Of a stretch of 64,000 nt of DNA, positions 18,133 to 27,523 are shown piece by piece. The notes under the pieces were generated by a model. It did not search any database. It was not told where the DNA came from and saw only the letters and a list, made by a program, of their open reading frames with translations. A program made the translations under genes and the position numbers. The first letter of the stretch is position 1, and every line of letters begins with the position of its first letter. The DNA comes from an uncultured Persicobacter sp. (GTDB lineage Bacteria > Bacteroidota > Bacteroidia > Cytophagales > Cyclobacteriaceae): the NCBI GenBank assembly GCA_947498325.1, contig CANMKE010000022.1:25817-89816 (forward strand). Direction: 5' to 3'.

Positions 18133-20529
18133 TTAGAATGAATAGGTGAAATTAGCCAGAAAAGCCCGAGGCGCCTGAGGCGTTATCGTGGTCCAGCCTT
18201 TATAGTACTCCTCATCAAAAAGGTTATTTACTTTCAGACTGATGCGGTAGCTGTCTTTCTGGAAATATACCGAGGCACTCGCCACCATATAGCTTGGCAA
18301 AATAAAGTCGCCGGTGGTGGTATAGTTTTTCACGTACCGTTCGCTGGCGCCATTAAGTCCGAAACCTGCTCCAAGCCCCTGAACAGGTCCATGGCTGAAT
18401 TGGTAGCTTGACCAAAAATTAAAGAGCATCTTCGGGCCGGCCTCCAATGGGCGCTGTCCCAAAATCAGCGGGTCATCGGTTTGTGTGGTGGTGCTTTCAT
18501 TATGACTGAAACCGGCACGGAGATTCAGCCCTTTTACCGGATTGGCATTGACCTCAATCTCAACGCCTTCGCTTCGAACGGCCCCATCCTGAATTTTATT
18601 GAAAGGATTCTCAGGGTCGATCATCACGCGGTCAGAAACTTCAATGTTATAATAGCTGACCGTGGCATTCAGACGATCTTCAAGGAAATTGGATTTCACA
18701 CCAAATTCAAACTGATTGGCACGCTCTGGCTTATAAACGACGATTTGCTGAGGACCGGATTCCGGATCACCGACCAGCTGTGGGGCAATATTCTGGAAGC
18801 CATTTTGATAGTTGGCAAACAGCGACAGCTTATGCATAATTGGCTGATACATCACTCCAACCTTTGGGGAAAGGGTGGTTTGCTCGTAGCAGTCATCAGT
18901 GTTATTGAGGTCGCCCTCATTATTGAAATGGTCAAGGCGCAAACCTACCATCGCCGATAGGCGAGGGGTGAAATTGATGACATTCGATACATAGGAGCTC
19001 ATGATGCTGTGTCTTGATTTGAGGTGTCCTATTGGCTGATCAGCCAGTGCCTGATCAACACCTGCCTGCGACAGCGGAAAATCGGCACTGTCGTCGCGCA
19101 GGCCATCCGGGGTAATGGCGCCATAAAATATGTAGCCACTGTTGTTGCTGGTTTGGGTAGAGGTGAAGTAGTCAAAACCAACCACGAGTCGGTTTCTCAG
19201 TTGTCCGATTTTAAAATCTCCCGTAAAATTCTGCTGAAAGTCGGTGGTTTGGGTGTGGGCATTTTGCTTACTGATGAACCTCGAAAATTCATTGTCTCCC
19301 GTACCGCCGGTTTCCCATAAATAGGAATAGTAACCATTGGTGGATGTACCACTGGCCGAGAGCAGCGTTTGTGATTGCCAGGCATCAGATAATTTATAGC
19401 TCATCTCCATCCGGTAATTCTGAGTAGGATTTTCCAGGGTAAGGTCGTTGCTGGTAAAAGAAAGCTGACGGTTGTAATTGAGTTCTTCAAGATTGCTCGC
19501 ATGAGATTCCACACTTCTGTTCAGGAACAACATCATCGGGTTTGTTTGCTCAGCTTGGGTAATTTCTCCGTAGAACGAGAAGGAAAGTCGGTTATTGACT
19601 TTATAGGAAAGGCTTGGAGCAATAAAAAAGGAATTTTGGAATCCGGCATCCTGAAAGCTCTGCTGTCTGGTATGGGCGGTGTTCAGGCGGAAATAAATAT
19701 CCTCGTTTTCTCCAAGTGGTGTATTGTAATCGCCCACAATCTGGTTCAGCCCGAAGCTCCCCGTGGTGTAGGAAAGCGAACCTCCGGTGCCTACATAAGG
19801 CTTTTTCGTAACCACATTAATCAGTCCGCCATACGAGCTTACCGCATTGCCAAACAGGGTGGCCGATGGCCCTTTCAGTACTTCGATACGTTCAATATTG
19901 GCGGGGTTGATGGTCCCGTTGGTAAGGCCGGGCAGTCCGTTGACCAATTGAGGCTGAACAGAAAAACCACGTAATGAATAGTAGCCTGCACCGTCGCCAC
20001 CGCGTCCGGTAGATGCCCAGAGTTGTTCCACGCCGGTGGCATTTTTTAGGGCATCATCAAAGTTTGTTACCACCTGAGATTTTAACAGCTCATTGGTAAC
20101 AGTACTGTAAACTTGCGTATTTTCCATGTCCTTCAAAGGCAATTTGGAAACATAGGCAGTCTTACTCCGGGAAAATGCATTGGTGCGCTCGCCCTGAATA
20201 ACAACATTGTTCAAAATCTCATTCCCCTCATAAAGTGCAATGGCTCCAAGCTGATGATTTTCTGCATGCCCAAGATCCACTGTAATTTCCTGTGCCTTAT
20301 AGCCAACATATGAAATGGTGAGCGTGTAGCGACCCGCCTTCAGCTGATCAAGCTCAAAGTGCCCCTGCGCATCAGTTTGCGTTCCTTTGAGGGCTCCCTT
20401 GATCAATACATTCACCCCAATAAGCGCTTCCTGGTGCTGGTCGGTGATATTACCCGAAAGGGTAGATTGCTGTGCCATTGCAGTGCCGCTCACCAGCAAA
20501 AGGAATAATGAAAGTACCCTTATAAGCAT
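18133..20529 (-). CDS. TonB-dependent siderophore receptor
   Basis: A 798-residue TonB receptor counted from ATG 20529, chosen because it gives a standard signal peptide (MLIRVLSLFLLLVSGTAMAQ); an upstream ATG at 20571 would add 14 residues that overlap the promoter. A carboxypeptidase-regulatory domain (about 22-100) precedes a plug with GRGGDGAGYYSLRGFSVQ and VLKGPSATLFGNAVSSYGG, the pattern of ferric-siderophore receptors (FhuE/FhuA type). The barrel ends in a C-terminal Phe (LANFTYSF). It should import a ferric siderophore or similar chelate. The downstream PepSY gene supports an iron role. A well-spaced TTTG/TAnnTTTG promoter precedes it; no Fur box was recognised by eye. Confidence 0.9.
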   Translation of the reverse strand: MLIRVLSLFLLLVSGTAMAQQSTLSGNITDQHQEALIGVNVLIKGALKGTQTDAQGHFELDQLKAGRYTLTISYVGYKAQEITVDLGHAENHQLGAIALYEGNEILNNVVIQGERTNAFSRSKTAYVSKLPLKDMENTQVYSTVTNELLKSQVVTNFDDALKNATGVEQLWASTGRGGDGAGYYSLRGFSVQPQLVNGLPGLTNGTINPANIERIEVLKGPSATLFGNAVSSYGGLINVVTKKPYVGTGGSLSYTTGSFGLNQIVGDYNTPLGENEDIYFRLNTAHTRQQSFQDAGFQNSFFIAPSLSYKVNNRLSFSFYGEITQAEQTNPMMLFLNRSVESHASNLEELNYNRQLSFTSNDLTLENPTQNYRMEMSYKLSDAWQSQTLLSASGTSTNGYYSYLWETGGTGDNEFSRFISKQNAHTQTTDFQQNFTGDFKIGQLRNRLVVGFDYFTSTQTSNNSGYIFYGAITPDGLRDDSADFPLSQAGVDQALADQPIGHLKSRHSIMSSYVSNVINFTPRLSAMVGLRLDHFNNEGDLNNTDDCYEQTTLSPKVGVMYQPIMHKLSLFANYQNGFQNIAPQLVGDPESGPQQIVVYKPERANQFEFGVKSNFLEDRLNATVSYYNIEVSDRVMIDPENPFNKIQDGAVRSEGVEIEVNANPVKGLNLRAGFSHNESTTTQTDDPLILGQRPLEAGPKMLFNFWSSYQFSHGPVQGLGAGFGLNGASERYVKNYTTTGDFILPSYMVASASVYFQKDSYRISLKVNNLFDEEYYKGWTTITPQAPRAFLANFTYSF

Positions 20530-20568
20530 ATTATATTTATTTAGACTGATTAAAAATAGTAACGGGCG

Positions 20569-20599
20569 CAAAAGTAACTATTTTTATTTGAGTGCCAAA
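20569..20599 (-). promoter_or_regulatory. Bacteroidota-type promoter of the siderophore receptor operon
   Basis: Read on the minus strand, a TTTG (-33 element, 20599-20596) is followed after 19 bases by TACTTTTG (20576-20569), an exact match to the -7 consensus TAnnTTTG. The start codon at 20529 is 39 bases further on. Both boxes and the spacing agree with the known consensus for the major Bacteroidota sigma factor. Confidence 0.65.
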
Positions 20600-21064
20600 T
20601 AGCAAAGTGCTTTTTTTGGCCAATATCCGCATTCAGGAGTTATAAGAAGGTTTTTTTAGCACTTTGGGACAGGATTTTGGAAAGGAGGCGAATATCGAAT
20701 AGCAACTCAGAATGCAGTAATAGGATGTAAGTATGGCTTCATCATTAAATTGACAGGCTTAAAAAACGCATTATGCTTTATTAGAGGTTCTTAGGTTTTA
20801 GTTGGTTGAATTTCGACCTAAAAGAGCGCGTTAAAAATGATTTGGCTAAAAGTGATTTTTCCTCCCCAAAAAATTTATGGATGAAAAATAATTTAAAAGT
20901 TTGAATAGACTGCCTCAATCAAGATTGGTTATTCTTCCCCTTTGATGTTTGGTCATCTATGCGAATTAATTAAAGATATTTCATCGATGTAACCTTCAGA
21001 GGGTCATTAATTTAAGGGTGTCCGCCAAAAAGTGCGGCGATATTTTTTACCTAAATAAATTATT
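20600..21064. other. intergenic region between the iron-uptake operon and the GH9 gene
   Basis: About 465 A/T-rich bases. A short GC dyad (CCGC/GCGG) lies about 35-50 bases before the GH9 start. No gene or strong promoter was recognised. Confidence 0.4.
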
Positions 21065-24000
21065 ATGACTCATTTTTATGAACGTTTAAGCGTCAGGTGG
21101 TCCCTGGTATTCATGCAACTGATATTGCTGATGGGATTATTAGTTTTTATGGCTTTTCCCATTCAGGGGGCAGAACTTATCCGTATTTCTCCGATAAGCA
21201 ATACCATGGTATTGGTCTATATCGAAGATGGTTTCATCGATACCTATGGAGAGGGGCAAGGCGTACCACAAAATAAAACTTATCATGATCCGGCAGCTTT
21301 AAACCAGCTACTTAATCCGGCAAATTACATGGTTTCAAGTGTTGATGATCCGGATTTTTCGAGCCCACAGACAGCAATTAATATTGGCCGAAAATCCAAG
21401 GCAATTCATTATAATGACCAGTGGTCAAAGGTGCCTTATGTCTTTGGGCACTGGGTGTATATTGAGTTACCCTTCCCACTAAAGGAGGGGAAAAATTATG
21501 ACTTTAAAATTCAAAAAATTGTTGAAGGGCGGGAAGAGTGGCCATTGAATTTCAATTCAAAGCACCTTCGCTCCGAAACCGTTCACGTGAATATGGTCGG
21601 CTTTGCCCCGGCGAGCCCCAAGTATGGCTATTTATCTCAATGGATGGGGGATTTTAATACGGCAGATCACCCCAACGGAGGGCTTACGCTTGATCAATAT
21701 GACGGGCAGCCCTTCCGGATTGTAAAATATGCAACGGGAGAGGTGGTTTACAGTGGAACGGTTGCACTACGACGTCGGAAAGATTTCAGGGAGTCAGGGA
21801 ATACGGATTTTGCACCTACCTACAACTACTCAAATGCCGATGTCTTTGAATGTGATTTCAGTGATTTCTCCGCTGAGGGTGAATACGTACTTTCGGTGGA
21901 TAACCTGGGTTGTTCCTATCCTTTTGAAATTGGGGGAGATGCCACTAAAGAGCCGTTTTATTTTGCCATGAAAGGCCTGTTTTGGTCGCGGCAGGGTGTT
22001 GATAAAGAAATGAATGACGGTTCAATAATCCCAAGGGATCACCATTATGAGGATAATCTTTGGCTTTGGGACAACGACTATCTACCTGGAGGAGATCACT
22101 CCAATAAAGGGTTTAATGTGGGCAATGCGGTGGCCGTAAATGGTATTTATGGATATTACCACGATGCTGGTGACTGGGATGGCTATATTCACCATGCTAA
22201 AGTGCCGATCAGTCTGTTGATGCTCTATGATCTGGCGCCGGATAAATTTCATGATGGTGATATTGATAACCGGTATCGCCTGTCAGCTGACAGCCCCTGG
22301 ATTGATGAAGGAAGCAATGGAATTCCTGACCTGCTTGATGAGGCGGTATGGTTGATCAATTACTATAAACGTGCACGAACGATCCTCAAAGAGGAATATG
22401 GGGCTTCGGGTGGTGTGCCCGGTTATGTGGGGCAAAATGCGGTGCCCGGAGACAACACAACGGCCTGGAATGATCATAGAGATTGGTACCTTTCGGGAGA
22501 GTCTGCCTGGCAGACCTATTATTATGCGGGTTTGGCCGCTTATTATGCTATTTGCCTGGACAAATGGCATCAGCTGACCGCATCTGGGAGTCATGCGGAA
22601 TCGGTAAGTTGGCTGAAAGAGGCGGAGGAAGCTTATGCCTGGGCTGAGGCTAACCCTCAAGATACCGATCTGTCGAGTGTCAATAATAATGAATATCGGG
22701 TCAAAGGGTTTGCTGCTGCAGCTTTGTTTCGCCTTACGGGTGAGGTAAAGTATCAGGATGATTTCAAAACTTACTTGGACTGGGAACCTCAGAAAGCCAA
22801 CGGGGAGTGGTCCAATCAGAATATCATCGACGTTTGTTACGCCTTATTTTCACTTATTGATGACAGCCATCCAAATCTTGACCTGAATACACGAGACCTT
22901 TGTAAAGAACAGGTGATCAGCAAGGCAGATAATTATAAAGTATGGAATAATCAGAAAAACGCTTTCCGTATAGCAACGGAATTTGGGCAGTTTTTGCAGT
23001 TGGGAGGGATGAACACTCCTCGCTTGACTTTAGTGCCTTTTGCTCATAAATTAACAGGTGATCAGAAATACCTTGATGTGGTGCATAATTCATTGAACTA
23101 TGTTTTGGGGGGCAACCAACTGAACATGACCTACCTTTCGGGATTGGGCGAACAGTCGGATCAGTGGATTTTTAATCCGAATGGCTGGCTGGGCAATGAC
23201 CGCAACAGCATGGTTTATCCAAGTTTGCCCTATATTGGGCTGACGAGTTATTTTACCACAACAGATTATTGGTACACGATTGGGATCACTTCTGAATATT
23301 GGACAAGGGGAGGGACCTATCCCAATCTGATTGACAATCCGCAGAGTTGGCCGGGAGCAGAGCAAACCTTCATGAATCAGTTCAGTGTGCAGGGCGGGGA
23401 GTTTACGGTTCATCAGCAAAATAATTCGATGATTTACGGCTTTGGTTATCAAAAGGCGATGGATCCAACAACCAATGGTGTGTACCGGATTGCCAGTGCA
23501 CCGACGGTCAGTTTGAACCTGACTGAAGGGCAACAGGTCGGGTTGAGCAGTGTGGATTTAACGGTTGATGCTTCCTCAACCATCCGGGCTGTCCGTTATT
23601 TTTACGATTGGCATTTTATTGGAGAGAGTGAAGACAAAGCCAATAACTTCGCACTGAATTGGAATCCGCCGGTACCTGACGGCACCTCTGTATTGGTTAC
23701 TGCCGTAGCGATTGACCATAAAGGGCAATGGTCTGTTCCTACTTCGGAAGGAGAGAAATATGTTACCGTTAAAGCGGGGCCTGGCGATGATATTACTCCT
23801 CCGGCAGTCCCCTCAAATCTGTACATAAATAATATCGAAACGTTCTCTTTTCAACTTCATTGGAGCCCGGCATCGGATGCCTCTGGGGTCAAGAATTATG
23901 AAGTATATATCGATAATGTTTTAAGACAAAAGACCCCTGATGCTTATTTGGAAATAGATGGACTTGACCCGAATACAACTTATAGTTTACAGGTTTTAGC

Positions 24001-25585
24001 CCGAGATAAGGAGGGGAATGTATCGGCCAAAAGTGCAGCATTCAATGGTACGACTGCTGATATTGATTTGGGTAATGGGCAAGTGCATCAGCAGGATGCA
24101 AATGGAGTCATTAATGTGCAGGCCGAAACTTACAGTTATCGTGATGATGGCCTGGGAAAGTTTGTGAATAAATTCTGGTATGAGTTCAGCGACCCTGAAG
24201 CAAGTGGCGGCACCTATATGATGGTACAGGACAATAATAATTCGAATTCTGCAGGATCACTTAATGGTCCACGGATGGATTACACAATTAATTTCACGCA
24301 GACCGGTACCCATTATGTTTGGGTTAGGGCCAACGCACCTACGGGCTCAGATAATTCAATTATCCTTGCGCATGAAGGGAATAATTTAGGAGACTGGAGC
24401 CTCCGAGAAGCTCAGGACTGGCAGTGGTATAAGGCGTCATTGACATTTGAAAGCTCCTCTGCTACCCAACAAACATTTAGTATTTATATGCGGGAAGATG
24501 GCACGCAGGTCGATCGGTTGGTGATTGCCACAGATCCCGATTTAGACCCTTCGGCTTTACCGGAACAAGTACCGATGAGTGTGAGCTTAGTCAGTCCTTT
24601 TGAAGGACAGACCTACCAGGAAGGGGAGGCTACAAAAATAGAAGCCACCGTAACAGGCACAGTGGATATTGTAAATGTTTTTCGGGTTACCGACGGCAAA
24701 TGGATTTGGCTGGCCAACCTGAAAGAGTCCCCCTATATTTTTGAGCAGGAGTTCCCAGTAGGTACGCACGAAATTCGGGTTCGGGCAATAGCACCGGATG
24801 GGGAGGCCACAGATTATGAGTTAGCGAACATTGTTGTTAGCCCAACAGAAATTGTTCATCAGCAAGGAGCAGATGGAGTAGTGATTTTTGAGGCAGAGAA
24901 ATATTCGGATGCGCAGAAAGGAGAGGGGCTGGCAAATGGAATGCAATGGCAGATTTTTGCTGATGTATCAGCAAGTGAGGAGCAATTTATTCAGGTGCCC
25001 GATAATGGAAACATTATGGTAAGTAATTCGACCACAGGGCCGGGGGTTCATTATGATATTGATTTTGTGAAAAGTGGCGTGCATTATCTGTGGTTGCGTC
25101 ATCGTTCCCCAAATGGGACGGACAATTCCGTCAATGTAGCCTTGAATGGTAAATTGATCCACAGTTGGCATATGCCGGATCAGCAGACGGAATGGAAGTG
25201 GGCAAAAATGCCGGTAACATTCAATGTGGCTGTTGGAAAGCAGCGGATCAGTCTTTTTTTGAGGGAGGATGGTACCCCTGTTGATAGGGTCGTCGTGACC
25301 AATGATCAGGATTACGTTCCGGAAAATGATTTAGCCAACCAAAGGGTGTTGGTCAATGACGCTCCTTTGGTAATCATCTATCCTAATCCCTCTAATGGAA
25401 CGGTATATATTGATTCGAATGGTCAGCTTATTGATCAACTGTTAGTCTTGGATGCGATGGGGCGAATAATCATGCAGCGAAGCTTATTAAAACAGGCGCA
25501 GCAGATCTCACTTCCTTCGGGCACCTACCTGATGCAAATCAGCATGGATGGTATAACCCATACTAAAAAAGTGCTGATTCATTAA
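21065..25585 (+). CDS. secreted multidomain GH9 glycanase with T9SS sorting domain
   Basis: A 1506-residue enzyme. Order: signal peptide (to about 36, ending IQGAE); an N-terminal beta domain and Ig-like CelD_N domain (about 37-290, HVNMVGFAPASPKYGYLSQW); the GH9 (alpha/alpha)6 domain (about 295-805); an Ig-like domain (805-900); an FN3 domain (about 910-1000); a VHQQ-type beta-sandwich (about 1010-1155); an Ig-like domain (1165-1255); a second VHQQ-type module (about 1258-1420); and a T9SS type A tail (IIYPNPSNGTVYI). GH9 catalytic bases are Asp367 and Asp370 in HDAGDWD; the likely acid is Glu779 in GGEFTVHQ. GH9 enzymes cut beta-1,4-glucans or related backbones by inversion. The T9SS tail predicts secretion or surface attachment. 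It is the first gene of the polysaccharide region; substrate unproven. Confidence 0.9.
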   Translation: MTHFYERLSVRWSLVFMQLILLMGLLVFMAFPIQGAELIRISPISNTMVLVYIEDGFIDTYGEGQGVPQNKTYHDPAALNQLLNPANYMVSSVDDPDFSSPQTAINIGRKSKAIHYNDQWSKVPYVFGHWVYIELPFPLKEGKNYDFKIQKIVEGREEWPLNFNSKHLRSETVHVNMVGFAPASPKYGYLSQWMGDFNTADHPNGGLTLDQYDGQPFRIVKYATGEVVYSGTVALRRRKDFRESGNTDFAPTYNYSNADVFECDFSDFSAEGEYVLSVDNLGCSYPFEIGGDATKEPFYFAMKGLFWSRQGVDKEMNDGSIIPRDHHYEDNLWLWDNDYLPGGDHSNKGFNVGNAVAVNGIYGYYHDAGDWDGYIHHAKVPISLLMLYDLAPDKFHDGDIDNRYRLSADSPWIDEGSNGIPDLLDEAVWLINYYKRARTILKEEYGASGGVPGYVGQNAVPGDNTTAWNDHRDWYLSGESAWQTYYYAGLAAYYAICLDKWHQLTASGSHAESVSWLKEAEEAYAWAEANPQDTDLSSVNNNEYRVKGFAAAALFRLTGEVKYQDDFKTYLDWEPQKANGEWSNQNIIDVCYALFSLIDDSHPNLDLNTRDLCKEQVISKADNYKVWNNQKNAFRIATEFGQFLQLGGMNTPRLTLVPFAHKLTGDQKYLDVVHNSLNYVLGGNQLNMTYLSGLGEQSDQWIFNPNGWLGNDRNSMVYPSLPYIGLTSYFTTTDYWYTIGITSEYWTRGGTYPNLIDNPQSWPGAEQTFMNQFSVQGGEFTVHQQNNSMIYGFGYQKAMDPTTNGVYRIASAPTVSLNLTEGQQVGLSSVDLTVDASSTIRAVRYFYDWHFIGESEDKANNFALNWNPPVPDGTSVLVTAVAIDHKGQWSVPTSEGEKYVTVKAGPGDDITPPAVPSNLYINNIETFSFQLHWSPASDASGVKNYEVYIDNVLRQKTPDAYLEIDGLDPNTTYSLQVLARDKEGNVSAKSAAFNGTTADIDLGNGQVHQQDANGVINVQAETYSYRDDGLGKFVNKFWYEFSDPEASGGTYMMVQDNNNSNSAGSLNGPRMDYTINFTQTGTHYVWVRANAPTGSDNSIILAHEGNNLGDWSLREAQDWQWYKASLTFESSSATQQTFSIYMREDGTQVDRLVIATDPDLDPSALPEQVPMSVSLVSPFEGQTYQEGEATKIEATVTGTVDIVNVFRVTDGKWIWLANLKESPYIFEQEFPVGTHEIRVRAIAPDGEATDYELANIVVSPTEIVHQQGADGVVIFEAEKYSDAQKGEGLANGMQWQIFADVSASEEQFIQVPDNGNIMVSNSTTGPGVHYDIDFVKSGVHYLWLRHRSPNGTDNSVNVALNGKLIHSWHMPDQQTEWKWAKMPVTFNVAVGKQRISLFLREDGTPVDRVVVTNDQDYVPENDLANQRVLVNDAPLVIIYPNPSNGTVYIDSNGQLIDQLLVLDAMGRIIMQRSLLKQAQQISLPSGTYLMQISMDGITHTKKVLIH

Positions 25586-25602
25586 AAAAGATAAATTGAC
25601 AA

Positions 25603-25687
25603 GAGTGCATAACGAACTGAGCGTTTTGCATCGCGAGCGTCCCACTCATTAGGAAAAAGAGGTTTGCCTTCATACGGTTATGCACTC
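25603..25687. repeat. 85-base inverted-repeat element downstream of GH9
   Basis: Perfect 11-base arms GAGTGCATAAC (25603-25613) and GTTATGCACTC (25677-25687) enclose 63 bases that include TCGCGA. It starts 18 bases after the GH9 stop. It lacks a T-tract, so it is not a classical terminator; it may be a long 3' stem that protects the mRNA, or a decayed mobile repeat. Confidence 0.55.
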
Positions 25688-25878
25688 CAATGATTGACGA
25701 TCTTTCCCCCTTTTATCATCATTTATGAGCCTTTAAGTATCATCAAATCCTCATCTTTGTTACATGCACAAGCGATAAATTACTTCAGTGTTTATTATGC
25801 TTTGAATAGATAGCCACTCTTTTTGGGGGAAAAGAGGGTTTGTAGATTTTGATAGCGTGAGATGATCGTACGCTAATG

Positions 25879-25913
25879 ATAGTGTAGCCTGACAGGTTAC
25901 ACTATTTTTTTTT
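25879..25913 (+). terminator. rho-independent terminator of the GH9 transcript
   Basis: Arms ATAGTGTAGCC (25879-25889) and GGTTACACTAT (25895-25905) pair with one G-U wobble and are followed by a long T-run to 25913. Confidence 0.8.
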
Positions 25914-25929
25914 GTCTTATTTTTTGGGC

Positions 25930-25963
25930 AAAAAAATACCCCACGAAACCAAGTCCGTGGGGT
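25930..25963 (-). terminator. rho-independent terminator of the GH130 gene
   Basis: Arms ACCCCACG (25938-25945) and CGTGGGGT (25956-25963). On the minus strand the stem is followed by a T-rich tract (ATTTTTTTGCC). It is 22 bases beyond the GH130 stop. Confidence 0.8.
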
Positions 25964-25985
25964 GAGATTAAATCTAATTTGGGAA

Positions 25986-27191
25986 TTATACCAATACGTC
26001 AAATGCTTTGAGCATTTCCTCGTGCACTGACTTGTTATTGTCAATCAATTCGATGCGCTGATCCACACACAAATGGCTTTTCAATGGGTCTGCTGGCGTG
26101 TTCAGACAGTAATCTACCAACTGATCTACTGAACTTTTGGCCACGTGAACACGGGTGTCTGAAGAAGCATAGTAGATATAAATGCTGTCATCCTCACGGC
26201 GTACCCAGCCATTAACGAACAATACATTGCCCACATCACCAATGCGCTCAGCTCCCTGTGGTGCCATAAAATAACCTGATGGTTTGGCGATCAATTTTGC
26301 TGGATCCTGTAGGTCAGTCATGAACATATACAGCACATAGCGAAGACCGGCAGCCGTATTTCTAACCCCGTGGGCAAGGTGCAACCATCCTTTTTCTGTT
26401 TTGAATGGAGCAGGTCCCTGACCGTTTTTCACTTCATTGATCGTGTGATAACACTTAGGATCAACGATCACCTCTTCGTCCACCTGCGCATTTTCCATTG
26501 ATTTTGTCAATCCAAAACCAATACCACCACCTTTACCGGTGTCGATAAATCCATCCTGCGGACGAGTATAAATACCATATTGGCCGTCGATAAATTCTGG
26601 GTGCAATACTACGTTTCTTTGCTGACCCGAGAAGGTGATCAAATCTGGCAAACGCTCCCAGCTTTTCATGTCTTTAGAGCGAACGATCCCACAGGCAGCA
26701 ACAGCGGCCGACTCATCGCCATCCGGTGCGTTCGGGTCTTTGCGCTCCGAGCAGAACAAGCCGTAGATGTATCCGTCCTCGTGCTGCGTCAGGCGCATAT
26801 CATAAACGTTGGTATCTTCATTATCATGCTGAGGAATGACCACTGGGTGCTCCCAAACTTTGAAGTTATCAATACCATTTTCACTTTCAGCAATGGCGAA
26901 GAAGGATTTTCTGTCATAACCTTCAACGCGAAGCATCAAGTAAGTTTTACCGTCCAGGTAAATAGCACCAGGGTTCAATACACCATTTACGCCCAATCGC
27001 TTAGCGCAATAGGGGTTGGTTTCCTCGTTCAGGTCATACATCCAATTTGGAGGAAAATGATCTGCGGTGAATACGGGGTTTTTATATCTTGTTACATACC
27101 CTTCCTCGTCATTGATTGGGGCATTTGGAGTTGCAATCAGTTCGAAGTATTGCTGATATACTTTATGAAGTTGTTCTTTGAAAGTCGCCAT
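25986..27191 (-). CDS. GH130 beta-1,4-mannosylglucose phosphorylase
   Basis: A 401-residue cytoplasmic protein without signal peptide. It matches GH130 subfamily 1: NPGAIYLDGKTYLMLRVEGY (about 74-93), the probable proton donor Asp131 in NVYDMRL, then HPEFIDGQYGIYTRPQDGF, GQGPAPFKTEKGWLHLAHG and GDVGNVLFVNGW. The Asp position agrees with the catalytic Asp131 known for the Bacteroides mannosylglucose phosphorylase. The enzyme splits 4-O-beta-mannosyl-glucose with phosphate into mannose 1-phosphate and glucose. I chose ATG 27191 because the longer frame to 27491 runs through low-quality sequence that is part of the divergent promoter region. It is divergent from the GPH sugar symporter, which probably supplies its substrate. 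It suggests that a mannose- and glucose-containing hemicellulose is a target of this region. Confidence 0.92.
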   Translation of the reverse strand: MATFKEQLHKVYQQYFELIATPNAPINDEEGYVTRYKNPVFTADHFPPNWMYDLNEETNPYCAKRLGVNGVLNPGAIYLDGKTYLMLRVEGYDRKSFFAIAESENGIDNFKVWEHPVVIPQHDNEDTNVYDMRLTQHEDGYIYGLFCSERKDPNAPDGDESAAVAACGIVRSKDMKSWERLPDLITFSGQQRNVVLHPEFIDGQYGIYTRPQDGFIDTGKGGGIGFGLTKSMENAQVDEEVIVDPKCYHTINEVKNGQGPAPFKTEKGWLHLAHGVRNTAAGLRYVLYMFMTDLQDPAKLIAKPSGYFMAPQGAERIGDVGNVLFVNGWVRREDDSIYIYYASSDTRVHVAKSSVDQLVDYCLNTPADPLKSHLCVDQRIELIDNNKSVHEEMLKAFDVLV

Positions 27192-27523
27192 TTTTAAAAA
27201 ATATGAATATTGAAAAATGATTGTAAACACTGCAAAGCAAAGCGATAAATCTTTAAAGGCAGTGAACAGATAGTTTAAAAAAGGGCAAATATGTTTTTTG
27301 CAAAATTTAAAGCCCACATCTCCATTTGTGTTACAAAAATAAATATCCGACACCTCAAAGCCGCTCGCAAACCGCAACCTTTGTACGGATCGAAAATGTG
27401 TTGAGCAACAACGACGTTTTTTTGAAATGAAGTCATCAGTTGGTGGTGACTTTGATTTTCTGAGCCTGGAAGCGGTCTCAGTACCCAACACACGAACTAT
27501 TTTTTTAATATAATCATATTAGG
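27192..27523. promoter_or_regulatory. divergent promoter region between GH130 and sugar symporter
   Basis: This 332-base region must drive both genes. On the minus strand, TATTTTTG (27341-27334) matches the -7 consensus but has no well-spaced TTTG. On the plus strand a near-match TGACTTTG (27447-27454) follows a TTTG at 27421-27424. An imperfect dyad, AGTCATCA (27431-27438) and TGGTGACT (27444-27451), overlaps that plus-strand box and could be a repressor operator. All of these are tentative. Confidence 0.45.

Noticed and set aside
27192..27491. N-terminal extension of the GH130 frame
   Set aside because: The extra 100 residues are Cys/Phe-rich and unlike any GH130; the sequence is the divergent promoter region, and the family start MATFKEQ is at 27191.
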